DNA from: Pseudo-nitzschia pungens
Taxonomy: Eukaryota > Bacillariophyta > Bacillariophyceae > Bacillariales > Bacillariaceae
NCBI GenBank assembly: GCA_037355855.1
Contig: CM074769.1
Span: forward strand, 1,922,001-1,986,000
DNA length: 64,000 nt
Direction of reading: 5' to 3'
Part shown: one piece after another, positions 53,251 to 63,772 of the stretch
How the letters are laid out: every line of letters begins with the position of its first letter
How positions within the stretch are numbered: position 1 is the first letter of the stretch
The notes under the pieces: generated by a model
Told to the model about the DNA's origin: nothing
What the model saw: only the letters and a program-made list of their open reading frames with translations
The model's database searches: none
Made by a program: the position numbers and the translations under genes

Positions 53251-56200
53251 TTAGTCGTCGCTGCCGTCGTTGGCAGACGCCGCCTCCAGTCTCAGCGCAA
53301 TGATCTTTTTCAATCGTTCCTGCGACGAGAGATTTCGGAGGACGCTCGCGAGTTTGAGCATTCGAACCCCCTTTTGCTGTTGCTGGTGCTCCTGCCAGGC
53401 TTCGATGTCGCGGGCCAGAATCGTGAGCGCCCCGATGTTGCCGGGGACGGACACGGTATTCAGCGGGGGATAGAATTCCTCCAGGAGCATCCGTTGGACC
53501 TCCGGTCGGAGCACCGGCCGCAAATACAACTCGGAATGACGGCCCTTGCCGGTAATGATCATCACGTTGTTGTTGTTGCTTGCTGCTGCTGCTATTGGTA
53601 GCGTCGCTGCTGCTGCTGCTGCTGTTATTGTTGCCGTCACTCGACGCGGTTCTCGCCTCCTCGGCCACCGTCGCGGCTTGTTGCCTCATGGCAACTGCGA
53701 ACCGCGGAGTGAGCCAGGGCAACGTTGAGACCGTGGAGATCCAGAGTGAATTGTTGCGTTTCTCGCACAAAGTTGAACGGGAGGAATCCCTTTTGGATTC
53801 CCGTCATGAACATCTCGTCCGCATCGTCGTACATACCGTTGTTGTGGAGCGCCGTCACGGTGCCCGCGTAGAGCATTCGTTCGTAGGCGACCCCGTCCCG
53901 GTTCGGATTGTCGTTGTTGTTGTTGTTGTTGCTTTTCCAGTGAATCGAACACTTGGTCAAGTCATCCCGCAGGCAAGCGTCCATAAGCGTTCGGATTTCA
54001 TCCACGCAGCCGTTCGAAGCCAGCGCGCGAATCGCCGAGAGTACCGATTCGACGCGAGGCTGTCGTCCGCTCCACTCGATCCAATCTTCGATGACACGGA
54101 ACGCCCAAGCGTATTGCGAGTGTGATTCTAGGGATCTCGTCACGGTGTACAATGCCTGGGACAGTTGGTTGTATTTTTCGTCCCCGGAGCCGCTGTTTTG
54201 GTTGCCGATCCCCTGCGCTTCCGGGTTTGTTCGTTCTACGTACGGACGAAGGAATTGCAACGTGTTGAAGCAAACCTTCCAGTGCCCGGATTTCGAAGCG
54301 GCCTGTATCAGCGAAATCCAGTCGTTCGGCTGCATTCCCACATTGGTCTTGGACGAGAGGGAATCGGTGACGCCGCGAAGATTCCCAAAAATATCGTCTT
54401 CGTCCGAGGGAATTTCGGCAAACCTCGGCGCCGATGTCGTTGTCGCTTCGGGGGTGTCGGCTTGATTTCTGGCCCGGACCTTCTTGTTGAACTCCTGGAT
54501 GTCGCTCGTGTAATGGAGGGCCGCGTGCACGTTCGCCTGCTTGGCACACTCCCGCAGAATGTAGCTGTGCGTGCCCCGGATCGTTTGGAGCACACGGGGG
54601 CCGATGATCACCTCCGGCGATCCATCGTCCTCCGGCGCCAGGATGTTTTTGTGGATGGAACGCAGCAGCGTGCGGCAGAGATTCCATTGACCGGTTGCGG
54701 CACAGGCCCGGGCCACCCTGCCGAGAGTGCTGGATCGCGGACGAGCCAGCGCCATGGCGATCTTGTAGGCATTGGAGGCCCGCGACAGGCACGCCGAGAG
54801 CTGTTTTTCTTCGTTCGGCTTCTTTTGCTTGGTCTCCCTCTCGATGGTGTCCATTGCCGACTGGGCGTACGCCAGGGCAAAACCCTCCATGCAACTCGTG
54901 CTGGGATTGATCCCCTTGGCGCGCATCATGGACAGGATGGTGTAGGCATTGGCGAAATCGTTTTCCCTCAAACAGATCTTGATGGCTTCCGTATAGTGGG
55001 AATCCATCATCTTTGGCATCTCGTTGATCACGCCGACGCTTTCGATCAGCCTGATGGAGTCCAAGAGATCTTGCTGTGCCGAGGAGTCCGTGCTCAGAGT
55101 CGCGTTTTCCAGTCCTTCCTTGACCCGAATCAAATTTTCGAGAGACGGGCCCTTTCCCCGTTTGCCGACGGCGTAAATGAGAGCGGTAAAGGTTTCGCCG
55201 TTCATCCCGACCCCGTTTTCCGTCATGAGCGTCAAGGCGTGCCGGAACTTTTCGAACTCTCGCACGAGGCCGTACAGGCCAGCGTTGAACACATCCGTCA
55301 ACGGGCTTTCCTCGCCGTTTCGCGGCTTTCGCTTTTTCATGCTTGCATCGCGCAGGCATTCCTCCAAAATAGCAATGATTTCGTTTGCATGCACGGCAGA
55401 ATCAATGGCGTTGCCGTAGGTTATCCTGTCTCGGACTACGCCGTCGCTCTTCATCTGTTCAATGACGGACAATGCGCTCACTTCCGTCGAAGATCCGAGA
55501 GCTTCGATCGTTCCGCTTTCGGTGGCATCGGAGGCATCTTTGTGCGGAAAGGTCCCGATCCCCAGTATGGTGTTGTACGTTACCGTGTCCGGTTTCGTAT
55601 CCAAACCAAAACGCTCGCTGTCCTTCTTCATTTGATCGAGGAGCGAGAGCGCCACCCGCGTTCGCTCGGTTCGGCTCATTTCCGTGTTTTTTTGGATCCA
55701 CAGTTTCTTCATTTGCTTGCTCCTCCACTTGCGCACGAGCGGATCTGACCGGCTCGTTTCTTTGTTGTCCAGCGACAAGAGAGCGGCATTGTACGCCCAC
55801 GTGTTGGGTGGGGGTGGGATCCGAACTCCTCCGGTGTTCCCCCCGGTGCCGCGATCCACCGTCGATGCCGACGCCGACGCCGATGCTTCCGCGGCCGTTC
55901 GTTTTTGGGTCTCCACCGCGCAGTGCTCGCTTCGCATTTCCTGCAGCAATCTCAGGGCCGTCCGATGGTCTTTCGATCGCGCGCACGCCTTGATGGCGGC
56001 CGAATACGAGTACTGATTCGGATGCGGGAGCTTCGGATTCGATTTCATTTGCTCCAGGAATTCCACCGCCAGGTTGCGGTCCGGGGAGCTTTCTCGCTGC
56101 TCCGTCGTCGCAACACCGCCGGCCATCAAAGTCGACGAGGGCGCGATCGTGATCGTGGTCGTCGATAACGACGATGGCGAGACCGCGGCCCGGCCCATGG

Positions 56201-58019
56201 CCTTGATGGCCTGGGTGCAGGTCACGGCGTCCGGAATGACGTCGTGCCGGATCATGTCGTCCAGTATGGCCATGGTGAGTTCCGGTCCGTTTTTGTGGCG
56301 CCGCCTCTGGGTGGTGGAAGTGCCGCTGCCGCCGCCGCCGCCGCCGCTCGGACCGTTGCCGCACAGGTCCTGCGCCCTGTCCTGGAGCTTGAGCAGCGAG
56401 CTGTACACGTGGTTGTTCCTCCACCGGAGAATCGCGGGTCCGGTTTTCGTTTTGCGCGTCGGATCCCCGCGGTGCTCGGGGAGCGTGCGGAGCAACTCGA
56501 CGGCAGCGTTCCACTGCCAGCAGGTCGAAAAGGTCAGGGACTCCATCTCGGACAGGAGCGATGGGGATTTGGTCCGGGCCCGGACCCGGCGATTTCTGTT
56601 TTGCGCGGCGGCGTCGGATCCCGGGTCGTCTTGCGTTGCGGATGCCGATGCGGTTCCCTCGGCAGCAAAGTCCACCGGATCGCACATTTTTTGATCCGGC
56701 GACACGGAGTCGGCGAGGACGGACAAGAGTATGCTGATCGTGTAGGCATCGGGTGGAATGCGCAGGGTGGAACGGGGCGGAGACGACTTTGCTATTGGCG
56801 AGGCTGCTTTCGACGGTGACCGCCCCGCGCTGTACCGCTGGTAAACGTCGATGCAGGCCCTGGATTTTCCGAGACCGGCCAGGGCCTTGAGATACGCATT
56901 GAGTTCCAGGGCCGTTGGTGGACCGGCCAGAAACGAGGGCAGCACCGGCGGCGGCGGCGTTCGAGAAAAATCGTCGTCGGCCGTCGCCTTCGCCGCCTTC
57001 GCCTCGCTCCGGGTCCCCGCCAGGGCGTTCCACACCGAGTTGAGCTTGGACGCGTTGGCGTTCGTGAGCGACAGCGCGTTCAGGGCTTCCCCGAAAATCC
57101 GGGGGGTGAGAACCGGGCGATCGCCGGCAAAGGCGACGGACCCCGACACCAATCGGAGAATCGTGCGGTAGTCGTTCGCTTCGCCGGCCTGGCGGAGCGC
57201 GGGGACCAGGGCCCGTTCCAGCGCCTCGCGCAGAGGGGACCACCGCGTCGTTTCGACATCGACATCGGCATCGGCATCGGTGTTGTTGTCGACATACCGA
57301 TCGACATACTCATCGACAGCGGTGTTCTGGAGGTAGTGGGCCAGAGACTTGGCGGCCTTGGTGTCGCCCTTGGTGGTTCGCGCCCGCTGCAAATTCTTGA
57401 CGTAAGACCACAGCACGTCGAGAACCGTTCGGTCGTCTCTCGCCGCGTCGTCGTTTTCATCGTCGTTTTCATCGTGGTCGTTGTCGTTGTCGCTGTCGCT
57501 GTCGTTCGATAGCACCGAAACGGCTACCGTTGCGCAGTGATTGCTGTTGCTGTTGTTTGCGGTTCGCATCGTGTGCGCGTACGTGTTGGTGTTCTCTCGC
57601 AATCCCCACCGCTGCTTTCGGGACGGTGTTGTCGTCGTCGTCGTCGTCGTCGTTGTTGTTCTCGTTCGCGCTGCCGGTACCGAGCGAAAGAAAGGGCCGT
57701 GGCATCGCTTGGAATTTGATGGCGGCAGCAAATATCCCTCGACCGCGGCAATGTTGAAAAGCGAAAGGGATGATGACGACGGAGATGACGATAATATTAT
57801 TTGTTGCCGTCGTTCTCCATCGGCTCCGCCATTGCCGTTCGTGTTGCTGTTGTTAAAGTTATTGCTATTGTTATTGCTATTGTTATTGTTATTGCTGCCC
57901 TGCCAGGTCAGCAGGAACAACAACCCGGTCCAGAACACTGCATTCCGGACGATGGTGTGTTTCTCTCCCCCTCGACGACTCGATTCGTTTCTTCGTATTC
58001 TGCTTCTTCTGCCGGGCAT
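53251..58019 (-). CDS. PPR-Smr protein, probably organellar, 2 exons
   Basis: Minus-strand exons are 58019-53669 and 53591-53251, giving 1563 aa. The 77-bp intron (GTGGCC...CAATAG) has a weak donor but restores one Smr domain: LDLHGLNVALAHSAVRSC at the end of exon 1, then VMIITGKGRHS and YLRPVLRPEVQRML in exon 2. Helical-pair repeats of the PPR type appear throughout, for example ILDDMIRHDVIPDAVTCTQA, EFLEQMKSNPKLPHPNQYSY, ALRLLQEMRSEHC and AYTILSMMRAKGINPSTSC. PPR arrays bind single RNA strands, and Smr domains can cut RNA or bind DNA; plant GUN1 and pTAC2 share this layout. A hydrophobic N-terminal segment (NAVFWTGLLFLLTW) followed by Asn- and Thr-rich stretches suggests a signal or anchor, possibly plastid import. 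The last exon could instead reflect a frameshift. Confidence 0.85.
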
Positions 58020-59005
58020 TGTGGATTATCGCGTGCTGTTTGTGATTTAAGCGAGTGTGTGTCTACCGTATGTATATTATTATTTGTTTGTGTATTGTCG
58101 AGTGGTTTGGGACAGCGCTGGTGTAAATACCTTTCTTCTATTCTATTGTAATGGCAAGCGCCCTAGACGACCATGATGGTTTGTGCTACGTATTGTACTT
58201 CTATTACGGAATGTTTGTCTTGCGATTCAATCCACACCCAGTATGATTTTTTATCGTTACCGTATTTTGCCAATATCCGCTGTGGCTTTTTTTGCTGCCG
58301 TTGGCCTGCCGTCACATCACATCACATCATCACATCATCATCGATCGAACGAGGAATGTTTCATCTCATCAATTCATCCATCAACAATGTTTCTTGGTTG
58401 GAACCTGGGTACGATGTACGTACGTCGTACGGATTTTGGATATTTATCTCTAACCTTAATTTTTGATGCGTTTCGAGTTACGAGTAAGGCTTACCGGTAC
58501 GGCACAAAACCGTCCATTCTGTCTAACTGGTAAGATTACGAGGCAGTCACCATGCGATACCGGTAACCTTACTCGTAGTCGTCCTTGTACGAAGAAGAAA
58601 GATAGTAATAACTCACTCGTACAAGTAAGGTTAACCTTACTGGTAACTCGTAACTTCCTCGTACTCGTAACCTTACCCGCTTTTTTGAGAGAGAACCGAC
58701 CACCACGGGCCACAGTCTGTCAAACGAGCTCAAAACAACAATCCGTGATCGAGTCTAGCGCTAAGATTACCGATACACCACCCGGTAATCTTACTCTCAT
58801 CGGTTCTTTCGACCAGCGATAGGCAGCTGCAGCACACGAGCCGAACGACTGTCCACCATCGATCCGGTCTCCGTCGCAGCAAGAGAAAGGAAACCTCGTC
58901 CGAGTCCTTGCGCTTTGCCGGCGAACCGATTTTCCCTCCATCCAACGATTCCCCCGGTCGCTTGCTTGCTTGATTGATTGATTGAGAAAGCCGCAGCATC
59001 CAATC
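58020..59005. other. Divergent intergenic region with motif cluster
   Basis: No gene is seen. Between 58480 and 58800 there are at least six copies of the GTAAG/CTTAC motif (gtaaggcttaccgg, ccggtaaccttactcg, gtaaggttaaccttactgg, gtaaccttaccc, ggtaatcttac). A catcacatcaca repeat lies at 58311-58342. Confidence 0.5.
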
Positions 59006-60265
59006 ATGATTCTGATGAGGAGCAGAATAGCGCGAGCGATAACCTCGGAGGCTTCTGTCCTTCGGCGTTCCCGTTCGGCTTCGGCCGTCGCCGCGAAGGC
59101 ATCGGCCCCGGAAGCGGCCCCGGCCCGGTTTTCTCCGTTCGGCATCGGCAGCAACCCCAGGTTTTACTCCGCGTCGCAACCCGCGTTCAAAATCCACAGC
59201 TTTGGCGGCGGCGGCAACGACGACGACAAGGGCAAGAAACTCTCGGAGCAAGAAATGCAGGAGATCATCGACGCCGAAGAAGCCAAGCTGCTGGCGGAAA
59301 AAGAGGCCAAGACCTATCCGAACTGGAAGCCCGGGGAACGAAAGCGACCCCTCATCAAGACCCACAGCGAGGAGGAATTCCTGAGGGAACTGATGCCGGA
59401 AAAGTTCGTCGACAACCCCATCTGGACGCTGCGGGACAGCCGCTGCGGAGCCCTGGCCATCAAGGTCGGGATGATGCCGGTCTGGGACGAGGTCTGGGGC
59501 GTCCGCCACGCCACCACCGTTCTCTGGCTGGACCGGAACATCGTGCTCGGCCACAAGACGGTCGAGAAGCACGGATACAGCGCCATCGAGGTGGCCGCCG
59601 GGGAGCGCAAGGCCAAGAACGTGCCGAGATCCGTCCTCGGGCGGTACAAGGATTCGCCGGAACTCGCCGACTCCCCGCCGTACCTGGTGAGGGAATTCCG
59701 GGTCTCGGACGAGGAGAACCTGCTGCCGCTCCATTCGACGATCCACGCCAGACACTTTGTGCCGGGACAAAACGTGGACGTCTCGGGCGTCTCCAAGGGA
59801 AAGGGCTTCCAGGGAGCCATGAAGCGGCACGGCTTTCGCGGGATGCCCGCCAGCCACGGAACCTCCCTCAGCCACCGAGCCCTCGGATCGACCGGACAGT
59901 GCCAGGATCCGGGAAAGGTCTTCAAGGGAAAGAAAATGGCGGGACGCATGGGAACGGACAGGGTCACCGTCCAGAACCTGCGGATCCTCAAGATCGACCG
60001 CGGGCGGAACCTCCTCTACGTGAGGGGACACGTTCCGGGGCAGAAGGGAGCCTTTGTCGAGATCCGCGACGCCGTCAAGAAACCCCTGTGGAGGACGGAC
60101 GGGGTGCTGGGATCGCCGGAGCGACCGCCCCTGCCGACCTTTGACTACGATCCGGGGATCGACGGGACCGGAGAGTGCTACGAGGAATTCATGCCGCTCG
60201 GCGACGAGGATCCCCTCGATCCCGATTACATGGACACGACGATCGCCATCAAGGCGCAGGCATGA
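59006..60265 (+). CDS. Organellar ribosomal protein uL3 (bacterial L3 type), likely mitochondrial
   Basis: A single exon encodes 419 aa from ATG 59006 (a second ATG at 59015 is equally possible). The L3 core starts near DSRCGALAIKVGMMPVWDEV and includes TVLWLDRNIVLGHKT, FVPGQNVDVSGVSKGKGFQG, MKRHGFRGMPASHGTSLSHR, GSTGQCQDPGKVFKGKKMAG and RMGTDRVTVQNLRI, then RGHVPGQKGAFVEIRDA. This matches bacterial/organellar L3, which helps shape the peptidyl-transferase centre of the large subunit. The N-terminal 70 residues are Arg/Ser/Ala-rich (RSRIARAITSEASVLRRSRS) with FYSASQPAF, a good mitochondrial presequence. An extra acidic/charged segment of about 70 residues precedes the core, and the C-terminus is extended. 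High third-position G/C creates long false frames on both strands. Confidence 0.93.
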   Translation: MILMRSRIARAITSEASVLRRSRSASAVAAKASAPEAAPARFSPFGIGSNPRFYSASQPAFKIHSFGGGGNDDDKGKKLSEQEMQEIIDAEEAKLLAEKEAKTYPNWKPGERKRPLIKTHSEEEFLRELMPEKFVDNPIWTLRDSRCGALAIKVGMMPVWDEVWGVRHATTVLWLDRNIVLGHKTVEKHGYSAIEVAAGERKAKNVPRSVLGRYKDSPELADSPPYLVREFRVSDEENLLPLHSTIHARHFVPGQNVDVSGVSKGKGFQGAMKRHGFRGMPASHGTSLSHRALGSTGQCQDPGKVFKGKKMAGRMGTDRVTVQNLRILKIDRGRNLLYVRGHVPGQKGAFVEIRDAVKKPLWRTDGVLGSPERPPLPTFDYDPGIDGTGECYEEFMPLGDEDPLDPDYMDTTIAIKAQA

Positions 60266-61006
60266 GGATCGCAACAACAATAATCATAATCATAATCATA
60301 TAATAATACTATTACTATTTATCAATACTATTGCGTTTCGATCAAATTGCAGAACGATCGTTTCCTGTGAGCAAAACCACTGTACCGGGAACTGCAAACC
60401 GAAATTGTGTTTCGCTCACAAAAAATTGCTTCCTGTGCTTGACAGTCAAAAACTCGTCCGCAAAGCAGCACCGAGAAGAGCGCTAGCTGCCGGATCCGAA
60501 AACCCAACGATCGATCGAACCTCGCCGTGGTCGTTCGCGACATTTGCTATTGCGGTAGTTTTTGGAACACCGTACGGTACCTCTCGTTTTCTCTGACGAT
60601 GGAATCATCGCAAAAATTGACCTCTACGGACGGAGGTCCACGGCGTTGCGGTTACGAATCCACGAAAGATGGCTACGTCGTTGGACCATTATTACCATTA
60701 TTATTTTGCATCGCTGTTTCATGGCTGGCTGATTCGCTGCTGCGTGGTGTTGATGATTCACGGGCAAGCTCGGAGATGCGAGTTCGTGCGCATTCAGCGT
60801 TGTGAAAGATAGCTGCTCAACAATTCGGAAGCATAATTTCGAACTCCCCTTGGCGCAAACAACCGCACCGCATTACGCACAATGGCCGATTCCCCGGGCC
60901 CAACTTCCGGGTTGAAATAATTGCTACACTCAAAATAATAATAGAAGTAGTGGACGTCCGAGCAAAGTCAATGGCGGAGCGATGAAATGGTCGGACGGCG
61001 GCTTTC
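60266..61006. other. Convergent intergenic region
   Basis: No supportable gene is seen. ATAATC repeats directly follow the uL3 stop. A 60 to 70 codon frame at 60599-60805 has a hydrophobic patch (VVGPLLPLLFCIAVSWLAD) but no other support. Confidence 0.4.
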
Positions 61007-62602
61007 CTAAAACCGAGAACCTCGACCGCCTCCCGACGTGCCACCCCCGAAGGAATATCCGCCTCCGCCACTCGTTTCGCCGTCCGACCAATTTCCGTGG
61101 CCGCTCTGGGAAGAACCGTGGCCGCGTGCCTCTCGCGCAATCTCCGGGTCGTTGTTTCGAAACGACCGATCGCGAGCCAAGGATCCTTCAAAGTTCGGGG
61201 ACGACCACCTCGCGACGTGATCCACCGTTATATAACGTGGATACAATTCGGACAACCTCTCGAGGCGAAAATTCCGATCTCGACGGTACAAGTCCATTGC
61301 GTTGCTGGGGTTATCACTCGCGGCTGGAGTGGGAGCTTCGCTCCCTGTAGTAGGAGCTTCGCTCCCTGCAGTGGGAGCTTCACTCGCTGGATTGGAAGCT
61401 TCGCTCCCTGGAACGAGACTGGAACTGGAACTGGGACCGGAACTGGAATTCGAACTGCAACCTACATCCGCGCGACACACCGGGCACTGGGTAACATTGC
61501 CTCGGCCGGACAGCACCCATTCGTCGAAACACGTTTTGTCAAAAACGTGACCACATCGCAGCAATCGGAGAGGTTGGCCATCGGATCCGACTTTTTCCGA
61601 CCGAAAATCCTCGAGACAAATCGGGCAACTCGTTGCCTGGCAGTAGGATCCTCGCAATGCTTCGGCTCGGGCTTGGTCGAGTTCGGATAGCCTCGTGGCT
61701 GCCTTTGCGTATCGCTGTCGCTCTCGTTTCCGACTCCACCGCTGAAACCACATGAATCCAATCCAAACACACGCCCAAGCGAGAAACTCCTTGTTTGCAA
61801 GCGCAAAGTCCCAGATGGTTTCGGACATCGATGGCTCTTCACCTTTTTCGAGGAGTTCTGCAATGTCGTCGATGGCGTTTATCAACCCCTGTTCGTAATT
61901 GGCTCGTTTCAGTTCCGGTTTCATATCGTTTTGAATGATCCGGTCGATTCGACCATTGGTTAGAATGTGTCTCAATGCACCGCCGACGGATATAAAAACA
62001 ATCCGATCGCGAACACTCAGAAAAACAAGAACACCGGTGCCCCCGCCTCTGCTGGGATCAATTCCATTCTCATCGTTCATTGGAATTTCGTAACCAATCC
62101 CCCAGCTATTGTGCAGGCCTGTGGCAAACTTCCCGGCAATTTCATCGATGAAGTCATCGTCATGATCGCCATCGTCATGATCGCCATCGCCATCGTTCAA
62201 CATACTCAGTTCGTCGTCGACAATGGCAACCGCGATTTGAATGGGATACACATCATTGTCACATTCTCCGTCCCTTTCACCATCGGTTTTTGCGTCGCTT
62301 CCGGTGTGTTCACATCCTGCCGTCCGCTTCCCCGTCTTTTGTTCCGGACCGGTCACGAACAGCTCCGACGAATACCGGAGGAGTTTGTCCGCGACGTTGC
62401 GCTTCGCTGCCTCGCTCAGGATCTCGCCCGGGTCGCTGATGCCATCCTCCGGTACCTTGATGTTTTGGATGGCTCCCGAAATTGTTTGTTCCGTGGTGGG
62501 AGGTGAGGCGAGATTCTGTTCTGCATCCGCCAGGGCCAGTGTGCCCACGGCATTGTTCAGCAACAGTGAGAACACCGCGGATGCGAGGGGTGCAATCTTC
62601 AT
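61007..62602 (-). CDS. TPM-domain membrane protein with RING-H2 finger
   Basis: A single exon encodes 531 aa from ATG 62602. A signal peptide (MKIAPLASAVFSLLLNNAV, cleavage near ALADA) leads into a TPM-type domain: SEAAKRNVADKLLRYSSE, IQIAVAIVDDEL, GKFATGLHNSWGIG, GTGVLVFLSVRDRIVFISVG and RIDRIIQNDMKP. TPM domains occur in the thylakoid protein TLP18.3 and in bacterial YgcG-type membrane proteins. One transmembrane helix follows (EFLAWACVWIGFMWF), then a basic KRERQR stop signal and a RING-H2 finger (CPICLEDF, LLRCGHVFDKTC, CPVCRADV). The tail has five Ser-Glu-Ala-Pro-type repeats (61320-61410) and a Gly/Ser-rich end. The layout predicts a luminal TPM domain and a cytosolic E3 ligase. Substrate and compartment are unknown. 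Confidence 0.85.
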   Translation of the reverse strand: MKIAPLASAVFSLLLNNAVGTLALADAEQNLASPPTTEQTISGAIQNIKVPEDGISDPGEILSEAAKRNVADKLLRYSSELFVTGPEQKTGKRTAGCEHTGSDAKTDGERDGECDNDVYPIQIAVAIVDDELSMLNDGDGDHDDGDHDDDFIDEIAGKFATGLHNSWGIGYEIPMNDENGIDPSRGGGTGVLVFLSVRDRIVFISVGGALRHILTNGRIDRIIQNDMKPELKRANYEQGLINAIDDIAELLEKGEEPSMSETIWDFALANKEFLAWACVWIGFMWFQRWSRKRERQRYAKAATRLSELDQARAEALRGSYCQATSCPICLEDFRSEKVGSDGQPLRLLRCGHVFDKTCFDEWVLSGRGNVTQCPVCRADVGCSSNSSSGPSSSSSLVPGSEASNPASEAPTAGSEAPTTGSEAPTPAASDNPSNAMDLYRRDRNFRLERLSELYPRYITVDHVARWSSPNFEGSLARDRSFRNNDPEIAREARGHGSSQSGHGNWSDGETSGGGGYSFGGGTSGGGRGSRF

Positions 62603-63772
62603 GGCGGTTGAGGTATCGAACGCTGGCGGGTGTCGGGTTCGCAGTAAGTCGGTGTTGAAGCTATAACTTTGCGGTTCTTCTTGATTCGCTGATGATGAAT
62701 AATATAGAAACCTTGGAAATGGAATACTGGTTTGTCTACTCTTTCCGTTTCTCTATCACAATGCAATTCGTGTTCAAAAATGAAAAGTGAGAGAACGAAT
62801 TACGGTAAGATTTACTGTATGGGTATCTTTAGTTTGAGAGATGTAAAAGTATGTTACGTCGAGTGTTGAATGTTGTGGGTTGAGACTTTCGAGACGGTTG
62901 AGTTTTGAAACGTCGTCGAAACCCGTTTTAACCGAGATGTGAGATGCGAGCAGTTGAGACAGAAATTGGAAAGTAGTGCTTGTACATTATTTACTTGTAC
63001 GTACGAGGTAAACCTTACTTGTACGGCAGAAAGAAGTATCGAAATCGGTACAAGTTTAATTAAATCCACGACTCAACTTTTTTGATTTTTGGTAAGATGA
63101 CTGTACATTTTTTTTCGCGTTTCACTCTTGCTTTCAGTGTGACTAAAATACCGTCCCGTACCGTACAGTAATCTTTACCTTAACCTGGTACAATTATCAG
63201 GTACCGTAACTTCACTTACCGTAGACCAAAACAAAACACAAAACCAGTTGATTGATTGATCCAAACTTCCATCCATCAGATAAGTCTTGGTCTCTATCAT
63301 GCATGAAGGATCACTTCACTTCCGAGAACGAAAGAAGCAACGATAGCAACGATGACAACAATCTAGCGAGTGCGATCTTCATCGATCTGGTGGTAAATAG
63401 TAGCTAAACAAAGTGTTTGCGTAGTATCAACAAGCACTTTTCAGAAGATTCGGTACACGTAGTAGAAGAGGTCAACATTGGTGATCCGTTCGGATGAGGC
63501 TCAAAACATTGCTCGATGAAGCAGCAGAACAGAACATTGTTCCATTTGGTGTGTTTCGTTTCGTCCAATCTTGCGGTTGATGCAACCGCGGATAGGATTC
63601 TGAAAAGAACCGTAGATGCTGTGGAGGGAGTGAGAGTATTATTGCTATTTCTATTAATATTTTTTGATTGCGAGGTGACAGTGCCCATCGTCACTGTTGC
63701 GATCAAAAATTACTAAAATAATAATGACAGTAACGACGGTGGCATTGCGTTTGCATTGCAATGCAACGGACT
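62603..63772. other. Intergenic (1.2 kb)
   Basis: No supportable gene is seen. The recurrent motif appears at 62803-62815 (cggtaagatttac), 62998-63020 (gtacgaggtaaaccttacttg) and 63160-63215. A 100-codon frame at 63404-63706 (minus) has no family resemblance. Confidence 0.45.

Noticed and set aside
53998..57243. Long open frames (about 450 to 600 codons) overlapping the PPR-Smr gene on both strands
   Set aside because: They are Arg/Gly/Pro-rich with no domains and arise from high third-position G/C in the real gene, whose frame shows PPR and Smr motifs.
58730..60280. 516-codon open frame antisense to the uL3 gene
   Set aside because: It has no family resemblance, and the opposite strand encodes a clear ribosomal protein; codon-bias artefact.
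60599..60805. About 68-codon frame with a hydrophobic stretch after uL3
   Set aside because: Only a single hydrophobic patch supports it, and it lies in a convergent spacer.
63404..63706. 100-codon minus-strand frame near the right edge
   Set aside because: Low-complexity and no homology by eye; likely untranslated spacer.
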